Assembly: GCA_009760855.2 (NCBI GenBank)
Contig: WPIO01000047.1
Coordinates: 1,137,001-1,201,000, forward strand
Source of the DNA: Cristatella mucedo
Lineage: Eukaryota > Bryozoa > Phylactolaemata > Cristatellidae
DNA: 64,000 nt
Direction: 5' to 3'
Under the pieces are notes generated by a model. The model was not told the DNA's origin. It did not search any database and worked only from the letters and a program-made list of their open reading frames with translations. Made by a program: the position numbers and the translations under genes. This document shows positions 1 to 10,395 of this stretch, in pieces. Position 1 is the first letter of the stretch, and every line of letters starts with the position of its first letter.

Positions 1-320
1 CTCATGTCTGGATCAAATCGATAATTTCCACAATGCGGTAGGCCAGTTGGGCACACGTTGAATTAGGATGGCCACACTGTCCACTAAACCGCTGGATTGA
101 CCCAGTGTGCCGCCAAGCAGAGAGCTCGGGGACGGAGTCTATTCGGCTAAAGCATTCGTGGGAACGAACGGCTGAAGGGACGGTGCCAGACAGTGTCAAC
201 CCGAGTTGCATGCTCAAGCCCCTCCCCTTTCTGAGAGGAGCGGCTCCGTTTACCCAGTTCCGGTCCAGACTGGCCAGCCTGCAGTGCAATGCTGCGCACG
301 CAGCGGCCAAGAATGAGCTC

Positions 321-365
321 AGTATACTATATAGTATACTAATATAGTATACTATATAGTATACT
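321..365. repeat. Double AT-rich palindrome
   Basis: The 20-base perfect palindrome AGTATACTATATAGTATACT occurs at 321-340 and again at 346-365, separated by AATAT, so the whole 45-base block is almost self-complementary. It could extrude as a cruciform. No flanking gene suggests a regulatory role. Confidence 0.85.
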
Positions 366-1119
366 GCTCATGAATAGTATAGCTTCCATCGCTCTCGGTT
401 GCACAGGTTTAGGCTGAATGGCTCTAGGCGGCGAGGGAGGCCGCTAGGGGCTCTGGGACATTGACGGCATCGGAGGACGGTTCGCCGAAGTCGCGCCCCG
501 CCTCTTTTATCTGGCGCCAAAAAGCTGTAGCCGATCCATGGCGGCTCGAACGCTTCCTGGGACGGGCTCCGAGTTTGAAACTCAGTCGGGCGGCGGCGGC
601 GGCCGTCACACGCCAGCCTTGGGCGAGTAGCTTCGATGTGTTTCCCAAGAGAGGGGAAACGCCTGCATTTTGGACCTTACTTAAAAGGTTATTGAGTGGC
701 GCACCCTCGACTGGCACGACTGTGGTTGAAGTCCAGATGGGGCGATAACTCATCTAGTGGGCCGCAGCTGCAGCTGCAGAGCAGCGGAGTAGGCTACAGC
801 AGCGGAGTACTCCACAGTAGCAGAGCAGCAAGTCGACCAGGGAGTGATGCCCACAGTTCATTTCGAGAGTGAAACTTTGGCATCCTTACTGAGCCAGATT
901 ATAATAGTGCTTGTGATCATTAGAAGTTGCTGACTTAAATAATCATAGCAAAGCGAACGTGTAATAATCCAAGGTTTAGAAAGTTAAATAGAACGTGAAA
1001 TACTGTTCAGTCAGCTGCACACTATGTCTGGTGCAGTGCGCAAGTAGTCTGTCAGTGGCTATGGAGTATATAGCTCTACGTAAAGGACACGGACTTACTC
1101 TTTTATTGATGTCGCGATC
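366..1119. other. Unclassified, moderately GC-rich DNA
   Basis: Open frames on both strands at 424-753 are GC-driven and match no family I recognise. Around 765-835 there are short imperfect repeats of CAGCAGCGGAGTA type. No repeat family or exon is supported. Confidence 0.4.
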
Positions 1120-1200
1120 AATAGCTGTCGGCATGCACGCGTGCATTGATGCTGCACCTACGAGTCGCACGTCTTGGGGAGCTAGTTCCTCATCACCGGC
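1120..1200 (-). repeat. Dispersed repeat D, copy 1
   Basis: Read on the minus strand this contains GCGACTCGTAGGTGCAGCAT followed by ATGCACG and ATGCCGAC. The same string of blocks occurs at 3208-3290 and, more diverged, at 30700-30785 (minus). The family is unnamed, and its full length is not visible from these copies. Confidence 0.55.
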
Positions 1201-1287
1201 CACGAGGCTGCAACGACTAGCACCAGTAGTGTGAGCTGTATTAATTGGTGGAAGACGTTAGTTTAGGACTCCATCTCGAGGCTTTTG

Positions 1288-1290
1288 TAA

Positions 1291-1321
<31 letters not shown>

Positions 1322-1326
1322 CAGAC
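1288..1326. repeat. (GA)n microsatellite
   Basis: A GA-rich tract with a few interruptions (GAGAAAGAGA, then GACAGACAGA at its right edge). Confidence 0.85.
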
Positions 1327-1855
1327 AGAGTTGTGTTGGCGCTAGCGCTCGAGCCATGTCTTGCCAACTTGACGAGCCTTGGCTGAAGTGGCTTAATTTT
1401 ACATGAAGAATGACCGATGGTGCTTTAAGAAAATTCTCTCTCAGGGGCTCGTCGCGTTGACCCTTTTGAAAATAATCACTTGGTGAAGGACAACCAGGCA
1501 GACGGGCCTCAGCAGGTGCGCACATGGATCGTGTGCAGCTGCCCCCTACGGCGGTCAGCAGCAAGAAATTGACGCAGAGGCTATCCGATTTCTGCCCCTA
1601 CAGATCCGGCTGAACTCAATCAATCGTAAACTGTGTCCTCACCCACAGACATCATCGCCAGCGACAGTGTCTGTTCGCCAACGCCAGTGGTACTCGCACT
1701 GACTGAAGCAGTCGGCTCGCATGAGCCAGCGCATCAGAAGTGACGGCCGGAGTCCCCTATATCGGGAGACCTCGGGTGGTAGATTGGAAGAACGTCCACT
1801 TAACGCCTGTGAACGCGGATATGAGACGACCGACGGTCTTTAAGTGATGCAATGA
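1327..1855. other. Unclassified DNA
   Basis: Mixed-composition sequence without a recognisable repeat block. The open frame at 1241-1564 (minus) is partly a translation of the GA tract and is not credible as a gene. Confidence 0.4.
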
Positions 1856-1884
1856 CTTATATATATATATATATATATATATAT
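1856..1884. repeat. (TA)n microsatellite
   Basis: About 13 TA dinucleotides in an uninterrupted run. Confidence 0.9.
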
Positions 1885-2094
1885 TGCCAGATGATGAAGC
1901 CTGCCTGGCGAACCTCGGCTTTTCGCGCTCGGATCGGATGGCATTTCGGCGGCTGTGCGTTACTGACAGCATTTCCGGGTCGGAAGCCGCGTGGTCCCTG
2001 TTCCTGAACCGGAAATCGCGGCTAGTCCCCGCGGCTCCAGCAGGGCAGAGCTCCGGCAAATGCAATGTACTAAATTCTAAAGTTTCGATAAATG

Positions 2095-2095
2095 T

Positions 2096-2153
<58 letters not shown>

Positions 2154-2190
2154 TATATAGTGTATATTCACGCATATATATATATATATA
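2095..2190. repeat. Compound (TA)n microsatellite
   Basis: Three TA runs are separated by ACATACA-type and GTATATAG-type interruptions. The tract lies against the tail side of the SINE B remnant on its right, as expected if it grew from the AT-rich SINE tail. Confidence 0.9.
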
Positions 2191-2345
2191 AATTATAGCT
2201 TACTGAGATAACTTAATCTCCATTCAAGTGCTTCACGTATGCCATGGTGCTCGAGCGCACAATCTCGCTAATAAAATACATTCACCTTGACCTCGGTCAT
2301 TAAAGGCGAGCACCCTAACCAGATAACAAAAAACTGGGCCAAACC
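2185..2345 (-). mobile_element. SINE B remnant
   Basis: Read on the minus strand, the right part keeps the SINE B head (CTGGTTAGGGTGCTCGCC). The left part keeps the tail blocks GAAGCACTTGAATGGAGATT-like and the AT-rich 3' end. The middle, including the promoter B box, is disturbed by about 30 extra bases. This is an old, non-functional copy. Confidence 0.6.
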
Positions 2346-3207
2346 TGCGAGACTTTGCATTGCGAGTGCTCGAAAAAAGCAGTGGTATCGCTGTACAGTT
2401 GTCGGGGGTACCAGCATTGTGGCACCTAGAAGCTTAGCCTGACTGAGGCGGACCCGTGTCAAATCATTCGCCCAGCGGCGGCCCTACGGACCTGGCAGTC
2501 CACTTCACCTGCTTGAGAAACAGGTATCAAGTGCAGGCTTCTTTAATTAGCAGTTTTGCGGGTGAGCGAATTGATGGTTCAGCTGGCGTGCGTAGGGTGC
2601 GTGTTTTCGAACGGCGTGCGGAAGGCAAAGTATTCGCGATCTAGAGTTGCTTGGCTTCTGACCTTTGGCCTAATGGCTGGGAGCTCCTGCAGCTCGTGCT
2701 CGTGGAGCCTTTTGCTTTTGCTACTGCACTTTGGAATTGTGCCGTGGCCTCAGTCAGGGTCCTCGACTTCGTATCTTGTGCGCAGGTTTAGCCAGAGAAC
2801 GGTTTTCTGCACTCTGATAACATTCATATTTGAACTTTCTTTTACGGAGGCAGTAGCTTGCTGGTATCGTCTTCCTATCTGCACTCCCCTTCGCCTTATG
2901 TACGAGGTCCGCTGCTGGCCAAGTACTGCATACGGGACGCGGCTCGTTCCGCGTCCTTGACCTCGGTGCGCCGAGATTTGAATTAATTGTAGGAGGTACA
3001 TTCAATTTATACGGCGGCCCCCTTGCACGTATTCCGCTTGAACAGCAGCATCCAAGTCCTTGGATAGCAGGACGAAAAGACCGATCACGAATGGACTGCT
3101 ACAGACGCGGCTGCGGCGACTTCAGCACACGCACAGAACTAGGCCAAAAACAGCGTGCGTAGCGATGCGCTAGTCTCAGCCAACGCACGACGAAATACTT
3201 GTGACGC
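2346..3207. other. Unclassified DNA with overlapping short open frames
   Basis: Open frames of 62 to 134 codons occur here (for example 2556-2960 plus and 2750-3005 minus), but they overlap on both strands, have Cys/Ser/Leu-rich translations and match no known family. I see no tandem repeat or transposon block. Confidence 0.35.
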
Positions 3208-3290
3208 CTGAACTTTGTATCGCGGCTTGCGACTCGTAGGTGCAGTACAAATGCACGAAGGTATGCCGACTGCAGCGGAGCTGAGCGGAG
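3208..3290 (+). repeat. Dispersed repeat D, copy 2
   Basis: GCGACTCGTAGGTGCAG, then AATGCACG and ATGCCGAC, in the same order as the copy at 1120-1200 but in the opposite orientation. It directly precedes the 18-bp minisatellite. Confidence 0.55.
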
Positions 3291-3298
3291 CGACGAAG

Positions 3299-3424
3299 AG
3301 CGGCCCGCGTCCTCCTAGCGGCCCGCGTCCTCCTAGCGGCCCGCGTCCTCCTAGCGGCCCGCGTCCTCCTAGCGGCCCGCGTCCTCCTAGCGGCCCGCAT
3401 CCTCCTAGCGGCCCGCATCCTCCT
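3299..3424. repeat. 18-bp minisatellite, 7 units
   Basis: Seven head-to-tail units of AGCGGCCCGCGTCCTCCT. The first five are identical and the last two carry the same G-to-A change (CGCGT to CGCAT). Since 18 is a multiple of three, each strand stays open in frame (Ser-Gly-Pro-Arg-Pro-Pro on plus). The open frames here are therefore a product of the repeat and do not show a gene. Confidence 0.95.
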
Positions 3425-3671
3425 AGCATATCAAGTCCACAGTAACAACGCTGGCAATTCTATTGGACAGCAGCGGAGGGCGCGGGGAGGCGTTCAACGG
3501 CGGCCATAAGGCACGCCAACGGCTCCATGGCCTAGAGCTCAAATCAGCTCGTATGCCAAGGCCAGCTCTGGAAGCTCAACTCGAAGCCCCTTACACGGCT
3601 TCTGCTTTTATGCAGCCTTGGCTACGCAGTATCCTATAATCGGTTCCTAGTCGCTATAATTCAGAAAAAAA

Positions 3672-3757
3672 CCCTAGCTGATTGAACAGCCTCTTTTTGT
3701 ATAGCGACAGAAGAGCCTTTACAGCTATCACCACCACGAACCGTGAATAATGTCTAT
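3672..3757 (-). mobile_element. SINE A 3' tail fragment
   Basis: On the minus strand this reads as the SINE A tail: TGGTGATAGCTGTAAAGGCT, CTTCTGTCGCTATACAAAAA, GAGGCTGTTCAATCAGCT. The tRNA-like head is missing, as in a 5'-truncated insertion. Confidence 0.75.
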
Positions 3758-3795
3758 CGGTCGCAACCTGACTGATTTAGCTCCTCGCTGCAGCG

Positions 3796-4128
3796 GGTTT
3801 CCAGGATATTGTGCGCCCGGGGACGAACTACAGAGGCGGCGCCCCCGTATTGAGCACCCATTTCGGTTGGCGGCCCTGATCCAGCACCCCTGATCAAGCA
3901 CCCGGATACATATGCCCTCTCTTCGGTGAACTGTGCGAACTTCGGCGAACTTTCGTGAACGTGTTCACGTGTTCGTGTTCAACGTCCTCCCTCCAAACTA
4001 GGGCGCCGACCTGAGCGACGGAGTCGTGAATGGAGACAAAATGCGTTCGACAATAGATTAATAGGCCACCATAGCCCAGAGGTAGGGCTCTTCTGCCGCT
4101 ATGCAAATGAGGCGTTAAATCTGTTATC
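3796..4128 (+). mobile_element. SINE C, copy 1 (novel body, SINE A-type tail)
   Basis: The body starts GGATATTGTGCGCCCGGGGA and includes GATCCAGCACCCCTGATC. It closely parallels 5810-6000. The 3' end (GGGCTCTTCTGCCGCTATGC, AAATGAGGCGTTAAATCTG) resembles the SINE A tail. The head does not look like SINE A or B, and I see no convincing A box. Confidence 0.6.
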
Positions 4129-5624
4129 TGCTAAAATCTGTTAATATGTTAAATCTGCTAATGCTTAGATGACAAGGTTAGAGGTTATTTAGCTCCCTGC
4201 ACTCGCCGCTGGACTCAGGTGGTGAAGGACCGCTGTGGCCTTCTCGGAGCGATGCAATGAGGTAAATATATTAAGAGTCTCTTGAGTGTCAGCAGACTCT
4301 CGGCAGCTTGCACTATCCTCAGTGCCAGGTTGTCGAAATGCCACCACCGTATGCACGTCTGACAAAATTCGCTGCGCTATTCGAACAGAATGAAGCCCAT
4401 GTAGTAGATAAGTAGATTAGGGTAGCGGAAGCAGTTCTACCGAACGACCCGTGTTACTGCACAGCAATACGTCAGAGGCCAGCTGTCTTTTCTACCGGAT
4501 CGTGGAAGTAAATCACTTTCATTTAAGGCCGACTGCATTCGAACTTATGCGTCGTTGACACGTATCCGAAAGTAAGTCGCGAGAGAGTAGAGTGCAATAA
4601 GGCTGCGAATCGGTATCGTTAGTCTTCGAAGCGCTAGTTTGGGCCAAACGTTTGGTGATCGGACGCCTGTAGAGTTCTGTCGTCCCACCGAGCCTGCACA
4701 GTGGCAAGTGCACTTAATCAGTTGGCGTCTGCGGAGCTAGTGTATCTCTTCTAGCAATTCGTTTCAATTAAGTTTGGAGGCGACTCGAAAAGCGGTGCGC
4801 TTTCCGTCTAAGCTTCCATTCTTTCAGGCCTTCGCCTCGTGTAACTGCTGGGGGGCGGGTGGCGAAAGTTCTTCCACGCGCCAGCTTCCTATTGGCAGCT
4901 GACTGGCAGCAGCTGATAAGCAGCCGAGCGAGATGCGGCAGACCGACTGCCCGAAGCTCCTGCTCCTGCTCCTGCTCCTCCTCCTCCTCCGCTTGTATTG
5001 GCCGCCCAAGGGTTTCGGAGGCCCGCTTTCGCCCATCCCCAGCTGCCAAGCGACGGCGCACGACGACTGCATCCGTTTGGCTGGCGAGATGCAACTCTAG
5101 AGAAATGCCTAAGCTAGGTCAACGTGTCGGTCGTACCTCTGATGATACTCTAGCTGACTTCAGGGCTACTTCACTCGTCGCCGTGGTAACCGTGTAACAC
5201 TTTGCATTCTTTTGGGGCTCACGTTTATCCCGGCGGCGGCGAAATTTCCGAAGCTCTAACGATCCTCGATTCTGCGAAAATTTGCTCCCTTCACTCAATG
5301 AATGATCGTGCATAAATACTTACTCTCACGAGTCTCCGCTGTTTGCTTGTGCTTGTTCGATTACTTACTGTATTTTTATTAGGATTTTTTTGCGTCATTA
5401 ACATGAACAGTAATGACAAAATCATTTGGATCGGGATGATAGTTGCTGTATTATTGCAGTACTAGCGAGTAGGGGCAAACATGCAGCTAAGACCAGTAGG
5501 ATCTAGCTAGCGATTTAAAGAAAGTCAGGATCGCTTCTCACTTGAAGAGGTGGCCCGCTGCTCGATAAGGCGTTCGAGGTTTGTAGCACATCACGAGACT
5601 TACCAGTATATTCTCTTAAACAAG
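4129..5624. other. Unclassified DNA
   Basis: The sequence at 4110-4160 repeats short TAAATCTGYTAA motifs. At 4965-4995 there is a CTCCTG/CTCCTC tract. The open frame 4859-5197 (plus) overlaps minus-strand frames through that tract and is not convincing. No transposon similarity was recognised. Confidence 0.35.
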
Positions 5625-5662
5625 CTTAGCTGATTTAACGGCCTCATTTATTGCACACTTTT
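5625..5662 (-). mobile_element. SINE A tail end fragment
   Basis: Contains TAGCTGATTTAACGGCCTCA, the complement of the SINE A terminus. Only about 35 bases are recognisable. Confidence 0.45.
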
Positions 5663-5809
5663 GCGATCCAATTTAGACCCTTCGTTCCGGGAATCGGCTC
5701 TTACTCCTGTTTACTGATTGTAGCATTCATTTCAACGTTCCAGCTAACTGTTTATGAGCGAAAGTGTGCGACTATATGAGGCTATATGCTCGCCTGCACG
5801 ATCAGTTTC

Positions 5810-6082
5810 GTTCCTAGGATATTGTGCACCCGGGTACGAACGACATAGATGGCACCGCTCCCCCGCAGTATTAGGCACCGATTTTGGGAACTCTCCTGAT
5901 CCAGCGCCCCTGATCCAGCGCCCAGGGACATAAGCCCCCCAGCCCCCTTCGGTACGCCACGGTTCACCACATCGGTCGTCGGCTTGAGTCGTTCGGAGAC
6001 CATCTTTTATTGCCTGCTACAAGCCGGGTGATAGCCGCCTAGACTCTTCTGCCGCTATATAGATGACGTTGTTTGATCAGCT
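5810..6082 (+). mobile_element. SINE C, copy 2
   Basis: The body GGATATTGTGCACCCGGGTA, GGCACCGCTCCCCC and a doubled GATCCAGCGCCC parallel the copy at 3796. From about 6005 the SINE A-type tail follows (TTTTATTGCC, GTGATAGCCG, TCTTCTGCCGCTATATAGAT, ending near TTGATCAGCTGA). Two copies with the same body-tail junction suggest a real family. Confidence 0.65.
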
Positions 6083-6149
6083 GACTTTTACTTACTATAT
6101 CTCGTCGCTCACGTGCATGGCCCGGCTCACAGCAAAGGTCACTCACTAG

Positions 6150-8585
6150 ACTAATATTATTCCATGATTGTATGCTGCCATCTCCTATCATTACCAAATC
6201 CGCGACTATCAAGCGGCTCTCATGCAGCCTGTAGATTGTTTCCAAAATCATCAGTGAGTCTCTCAAATGTAAGATCCTCGTCATTGATGCCATCCACACA
6301 AAAATATCTTGCTCGCCCCTGCTACTTTAACCTAAGTCCGACCTGCCCCCCCCCCAGTGTTGGAATGCTACGACAAGACGCTAGTCGATGTTCTGGACCT
6401 GTTTGTTTTTCAGCTTAAGCATACCGTACGCCCTCACCCAGATGTCATTTGGTTTACTGCAGACATTAAAACTGCTATGACCACTGAGCGAAAGGTTGAT
6501 AAGGCAAGATCGTGAATGACTGTTCATCAAATAGCGAATGAGGACTATTTTAGATATGACGAGTCCATTCTAAGGACCAACTAAGCTTCTAAAAAACGTA
6601 GTTGAATGCACAAGAAAAAATGCTGATATCGATCGTAGACCATTTTCGTAACTGCTCCTGTCAACAAATACCCTGTGATCATTGCCGCAGTCTATCGGAT
6701 CGCTTCTAAAGCTTTTTTCTTACAGCAAGACAGATAAGATAAAAGAGTCCATATCCAAGGATGGGCTGCCCATGTTCCTCATCCCTGTTCCAAGCATTAC
6801 CACTTTGTCCATCTTAAAGCCCATCTCAAATAACCCATTTGAAGCTCATCTACAAGTCTACGAAGACTACTATCATTCAAAACCTAATGTTCACTGCTCT
6901 CCTTCAGAGCTTCTGATCTGCTAGCATAGTAAATATGTCATTAGCTTCAGGTTTTGTCCCTGCATTGTTAGACCACAGTTTCAAAAGGCAACTCTAGACC
7001 GCTAGAACTTAAGCAACTGCCGCCCAGTCTTCCCACTGCGGTTCCTATAAAAGAAACTCGGCCGAGTAGTGGAAATCCAATGAAGCTTTTATTTCAAAAC
7101 AAAATTCAAACCAACCAAGCAAGTGCCAGTCAAGTTTAAAGTTAATCGCTCCACAGAGCCAGCATTACTTCGGGTGTATGACTACATTCTCAGGAATGCT
7201 GATTAAGGTAGAGTCTCTCCACCTGTTCAGCTGGATATTTTGGTAGCATTTCGTTAGTGCGATCGCAAGTCCTTCATGTGAACCTGATATCACTCTGCTG
7301 CATTGTAGAAACTCGTCAGCTGTAATTGCCTTGGTCGTTTTTAGTAGGAGATCTCAGAGCATTGATGTCAAAGGGCAACAGTCATACGACTAGCCTTTAA
7401 GTACTGGTGAACTCCAAGAGCTGTGATGAGTCGGTTTTTTTTCACAATAATTACTCTCCTTCTTGCCAATGCAATCGCCAAGAGAAATCTATGCTTTTTT
7501 GAATCTTTGAATGCAGATGACACACAGTTGTACCTGCGATTCGATCCTTCACTGCCTCGACGTGTCGACCTCTCTCAACTCCTTTACAGCATGCATCGCA
7601 GACAGTCGCACTTGAATGACAGCAAACCTTCCCAAATAGAGTAAATATTTACCAACTAAATAGTTAAGCGTCCATTAACCTAGTGCTACAATTAAAACTC
7701 CTAACCATCATGATGGGTGCTACCGACGTACCCTGTACGTCTCCTGTACCGCCTGCACGCCATCGGGGCGCACTGATCCAAAGTGACCTTTCACTAGACT
7801 AGTCCATTAGCTCCGAAGTCAAGTCTGTCATCTCTCAGCTACGTTACATTGCACAAGTTCTGACTTGCAAAGACAAAATAACCCCAGCCAAGCCTGTCCG
7901 TACATCGCTTATATTCCGAACAGACTTCTGTAACTCACTTGTCAAGCTGGTTTGGTCCAGTGGTTAAGGTGCTCGCCCCGAACAAGGTCTAGCTGAGGTC
8001 GTGGGCTCAAGCCCCGTGGCATATGTGCAGAGCCTTATAGAGATTAAGTTCACTTGGGTCGCTATACAAATGAATTATATATAGTCACTCGCAGGTCTTC
8101 CTGCCTGTGCAATAAGAAGCTTACAGCCGGTGCAAAATTCAGTAGTCAAGTTGGTCGGTCATATATAGGTCAAAACTAACATCCTTCTTGTTTCTGACAG
8201 CCAACTAATGCCAACCAAGAAACGCGGCATCGTATTACGCCCACACTTCTGACGCAAGTCATTTACCTGTAAACGAAAGCAATCTTAAAACTTTGGATAA
8301 GAAGCCTTTAGTTTATATGTTCCGACTAATACCTGAAGCTCCCGACCGACTGGGATCACGACACTATCGTATTGTTATTAATCGTCCTTATTTTATGGTA
8401 TTTGGACACCCTTCTGTTTCTCAGCCTAGTTTCATGGACCCTGGTCCGTGTAAATTTTCTGTCGTGTGCATAGGCATGGTAAAACTGTTCATTTCAACAA
8501 TAACCAGTAGACATACTATCTTTCCAGCATATCTTAAGTGCCTAACAAGGAATTTAGTTCTCTCAGGCGACTTGAAAGCGTGTTG
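6150..8585 (+). pseudogene. Decayed LINE-1 copy with linker, RT and 3' end
   Basis: A Jockey-superfamily LINE remnant. Recognisable blocks in order are: the linker before the reverse transcriptase (VIWFTADIKTAM-like, near 6450); the RT start region near 6990-7060; the SALLRVYDYILRNAD-like block near 7160-7210; the catalytic box preserved as ADDTQLYL near 7515; and the C-terminal LPVCAIRSLQPVQN-like block after 8100. The 3' terminal hairpin is near 8535-8580 (AGTTCTCTCAGGCG). Stops and frameshifts occur throughout, so it cannot encode an active enzyme. A SINE B interrupts it at 7943-8086. The 5' boundary is uncertain, because only weak similarity supports 6150-6340. Confidence 0.8.
7943..8086 (+). 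mobile_element. SINE B nested in a LINE
   Basis: The tRNA-like head has an A box region (TGGTCCAGTGGTTAAGG) and a B box (GGGCTCAAGCCCC). The tail GAGATTAAGTTCACTTGGGT, CGCTATACAAATGAATTATA follows. The LINE reading breaks off at GACTTCTGTAACTCACTTGTC and resumes at CACTCGCAGGTCTTCCTGCC, so this SINE inserted after the LINE. Confidence 0.9.
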
Positions 8586-10002
8586 CTGTTGTTATTTTCC
8601 TGTTGAGCCCACGTTTTTCTTCTTTTGCCTCGTGCCTCATTAAAACGTTTAGTATTTTGGCAGTGTAAACAGTGAAACGGCATGTGGTGGTAGAGGTGTA
8701 TGACTTTTTATGGCCCTGGAGTTAAAATTCGTCATGGATGGTTGATCACTAGATATATCACTAGATAACCGACACGGAGGTTACAGGGCGGTGCCTATTC
8801 GAGGAGAAATGTTTTAGGCCAATCAGTCCCACGGCTTCCGGTCGGACGGCTTCCGGTCGGACTATAATTGAAATGTGGTCGTTCGTTTTGATACGACCCC
8901 GGAATATCCTTTACGACATGCTGATAAGACGGGGCACTATCGAGTACATACCTACGGGAGACTACAGCGCCGTGAGCACATCGTGCGGCTTTCCTGTGGC
9001 TCGGAAACCAAGATCACAGAGCATTCAGTCAAGGTCAGGAGAGGTCAATCTAAAGACGAGCAGGGAGACCTTGCCCTGGCGAAGCAAGACTGGGAATGAC
9101 TGCAGAAATCATAGCTTTTTGCTGCCAAATTCAAAGTAAGACTAAAATTACAGAAGAATGTGCTTCGAATTTCGTGAGAGTCTGGGCTAGACCACAAGTT
9201 CATACTGCTAGGACTGGAGACTTGGTAAGCATAGATGACAGATAGAGAGCCAACGTATGAAATACATTAACACATGAGAAAAAAAGATGTCGAGCTAGCT
9301 TGATCAATACGGGAGATGGGCGTTGGTATACACTAGCCGCTTCAACCCTCACCTGGGGCTACTGACACCTGGTGAGACTAAGGTGTCACTTTGTCTTTCT
9401 CGTGAGGGAACCATTTGAGCGTTACAAGTTAGGTTGTTAATTCATCCTAGGACAAAGTGATTAGTGAGTAGACAGATAAATACATACGCAGATTGATAGG
9501 CAGATAGATACAATTCTGTGTATGGCTTTCAAATACAGGCCTTGGGTAGGCCACGAGCGAATCTATGGCGGAGAAATAAAGTACCACAGAGCTTTACTTT
9601 GCCCTAAAGGCAGATGCACCTCTCATTGATTTTCATTGATTCATTGATTGCCGAAGCTTCCTGAACCCAGAGTCCCTCACCACCAGAAGTGCTAGGAGAT
9701 CTAGCGTAATCCTTCAGTTCTACTAATGAGCAGCGAATCAAGATTAAATCGCAGCGAGCCTCAACAAGAACGAGAGCGAAAAGGAATGTCCCTCATGTTT
9801 TAATACTTCCAGTGAATTTCGTGACTGCAGCAGGCTGCACACATCTTCTTTTAATCAGTAGACCGATGCAGTATCAGAAAGTCAATTTATAGAGGCTTAA
9901 AATAGTAGCGCCGCTTGGAGTCGTCGTACTTGATTGACTGGGGGTGAATGACTGGCAGTGCCAATGTTTTATGTTTGCATCATCCGCCAACCCCGGTTTT
10001 TC
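8586..10002. other. Unclassified DNA with minor tandem motifs
   Basis: A 14-16 base direct duplication (ACGGCTTCCGGTCGG) lies at 8831-8860. Near 9465-9515 there are imperfect AGATAGATA/CAGATTGATAGG motifs. Two overlapping open frames at 8873-9139 match nothing I recognise. No LINE or SINE block is evident. Confidence 0.4.
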
Positions 10003-10110
10003 CTCAGGGCTACGGTGCTCATCTCTAACCACTGAGGTCGTGGGTTCGAGTCCTCTGGTATAGAGACAAGTTCTCTAAGAGTGCTATGCAAATGAATTAT
10101 GTATATCCTG
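10003..10110 (+). mobile_element. SINE B, internally deleted
   Basis: The head block GTGCTCATCTCTAACCACTG is altered, but the B box (GGGTTCGAGTCC) and the tail (AGTTCTCTAAGAGTGCTATG, CAAATGAATTATGTATAT) are clear. The adjoining AT microsatellite probably grew out of the tail. Confidence 0.75.
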
Positions 10111-10173
10111 TATCTCTCCCTCTCCCTCTCCCTCTCTCTCTTTCTCCCTCTCTGTCTCTCTCTAAATATATAT

Positions 10174-10269
<96 letters not shown>
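10111..10269. repeat. CT tract followed by a long (AT)n microsatellite
   Basis: CT/CCCTCT repeats run from about 10111 to 10165, then about 48 AT units with few interruptions from 10172 to 10269. Long open frames in all phases here are artefacts of the repeat. Confidence 0.95.
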
Positions 10270-10272
<3 letters not shown>

Positions 10273-10395
10273 AGCAGCTCACTGCCTGTGGAATCACTTC
10301 GTTGAGTCATTGTAGTTCCATCACACGGAAGTCAGTCCTGCGCCATCTTGCGGGTGACGGAGGGAAGGGCAGACTTTCTTGCTTTAATTAGTAGT
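10270..10395 (+). repeat. Dispersed repeat E, copy 1
   Basis: Contains GCTCACTGCCTGTGGAATCA, GAGTCATTGTAG, TGCGCCATCTTGCGGGTGAC and the end AGACTTTCTTGCTTTAATTA. The same ordered blocks occur at 25495-25742, which has extra tandem repeats in the middle. Its class is unknown. Confidence 0.65.

Noticed and set aside
3139-3445. Proline/glycine repeat protein
   Set aside because: The 18-bp minisatellite keeps all frames open on both strands; no start context or downstream coding supports a gene.
8873-9139. Retroviral or transposase fragment
   Set aside because: Two overlapping frames show no motif of integrase, protease or transposase that I could recognise.
10086-10391. Long open frames on both strands (Ile/Tyr repeats)
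   Set aside because: They are translations of the AT and CT microsatellites.
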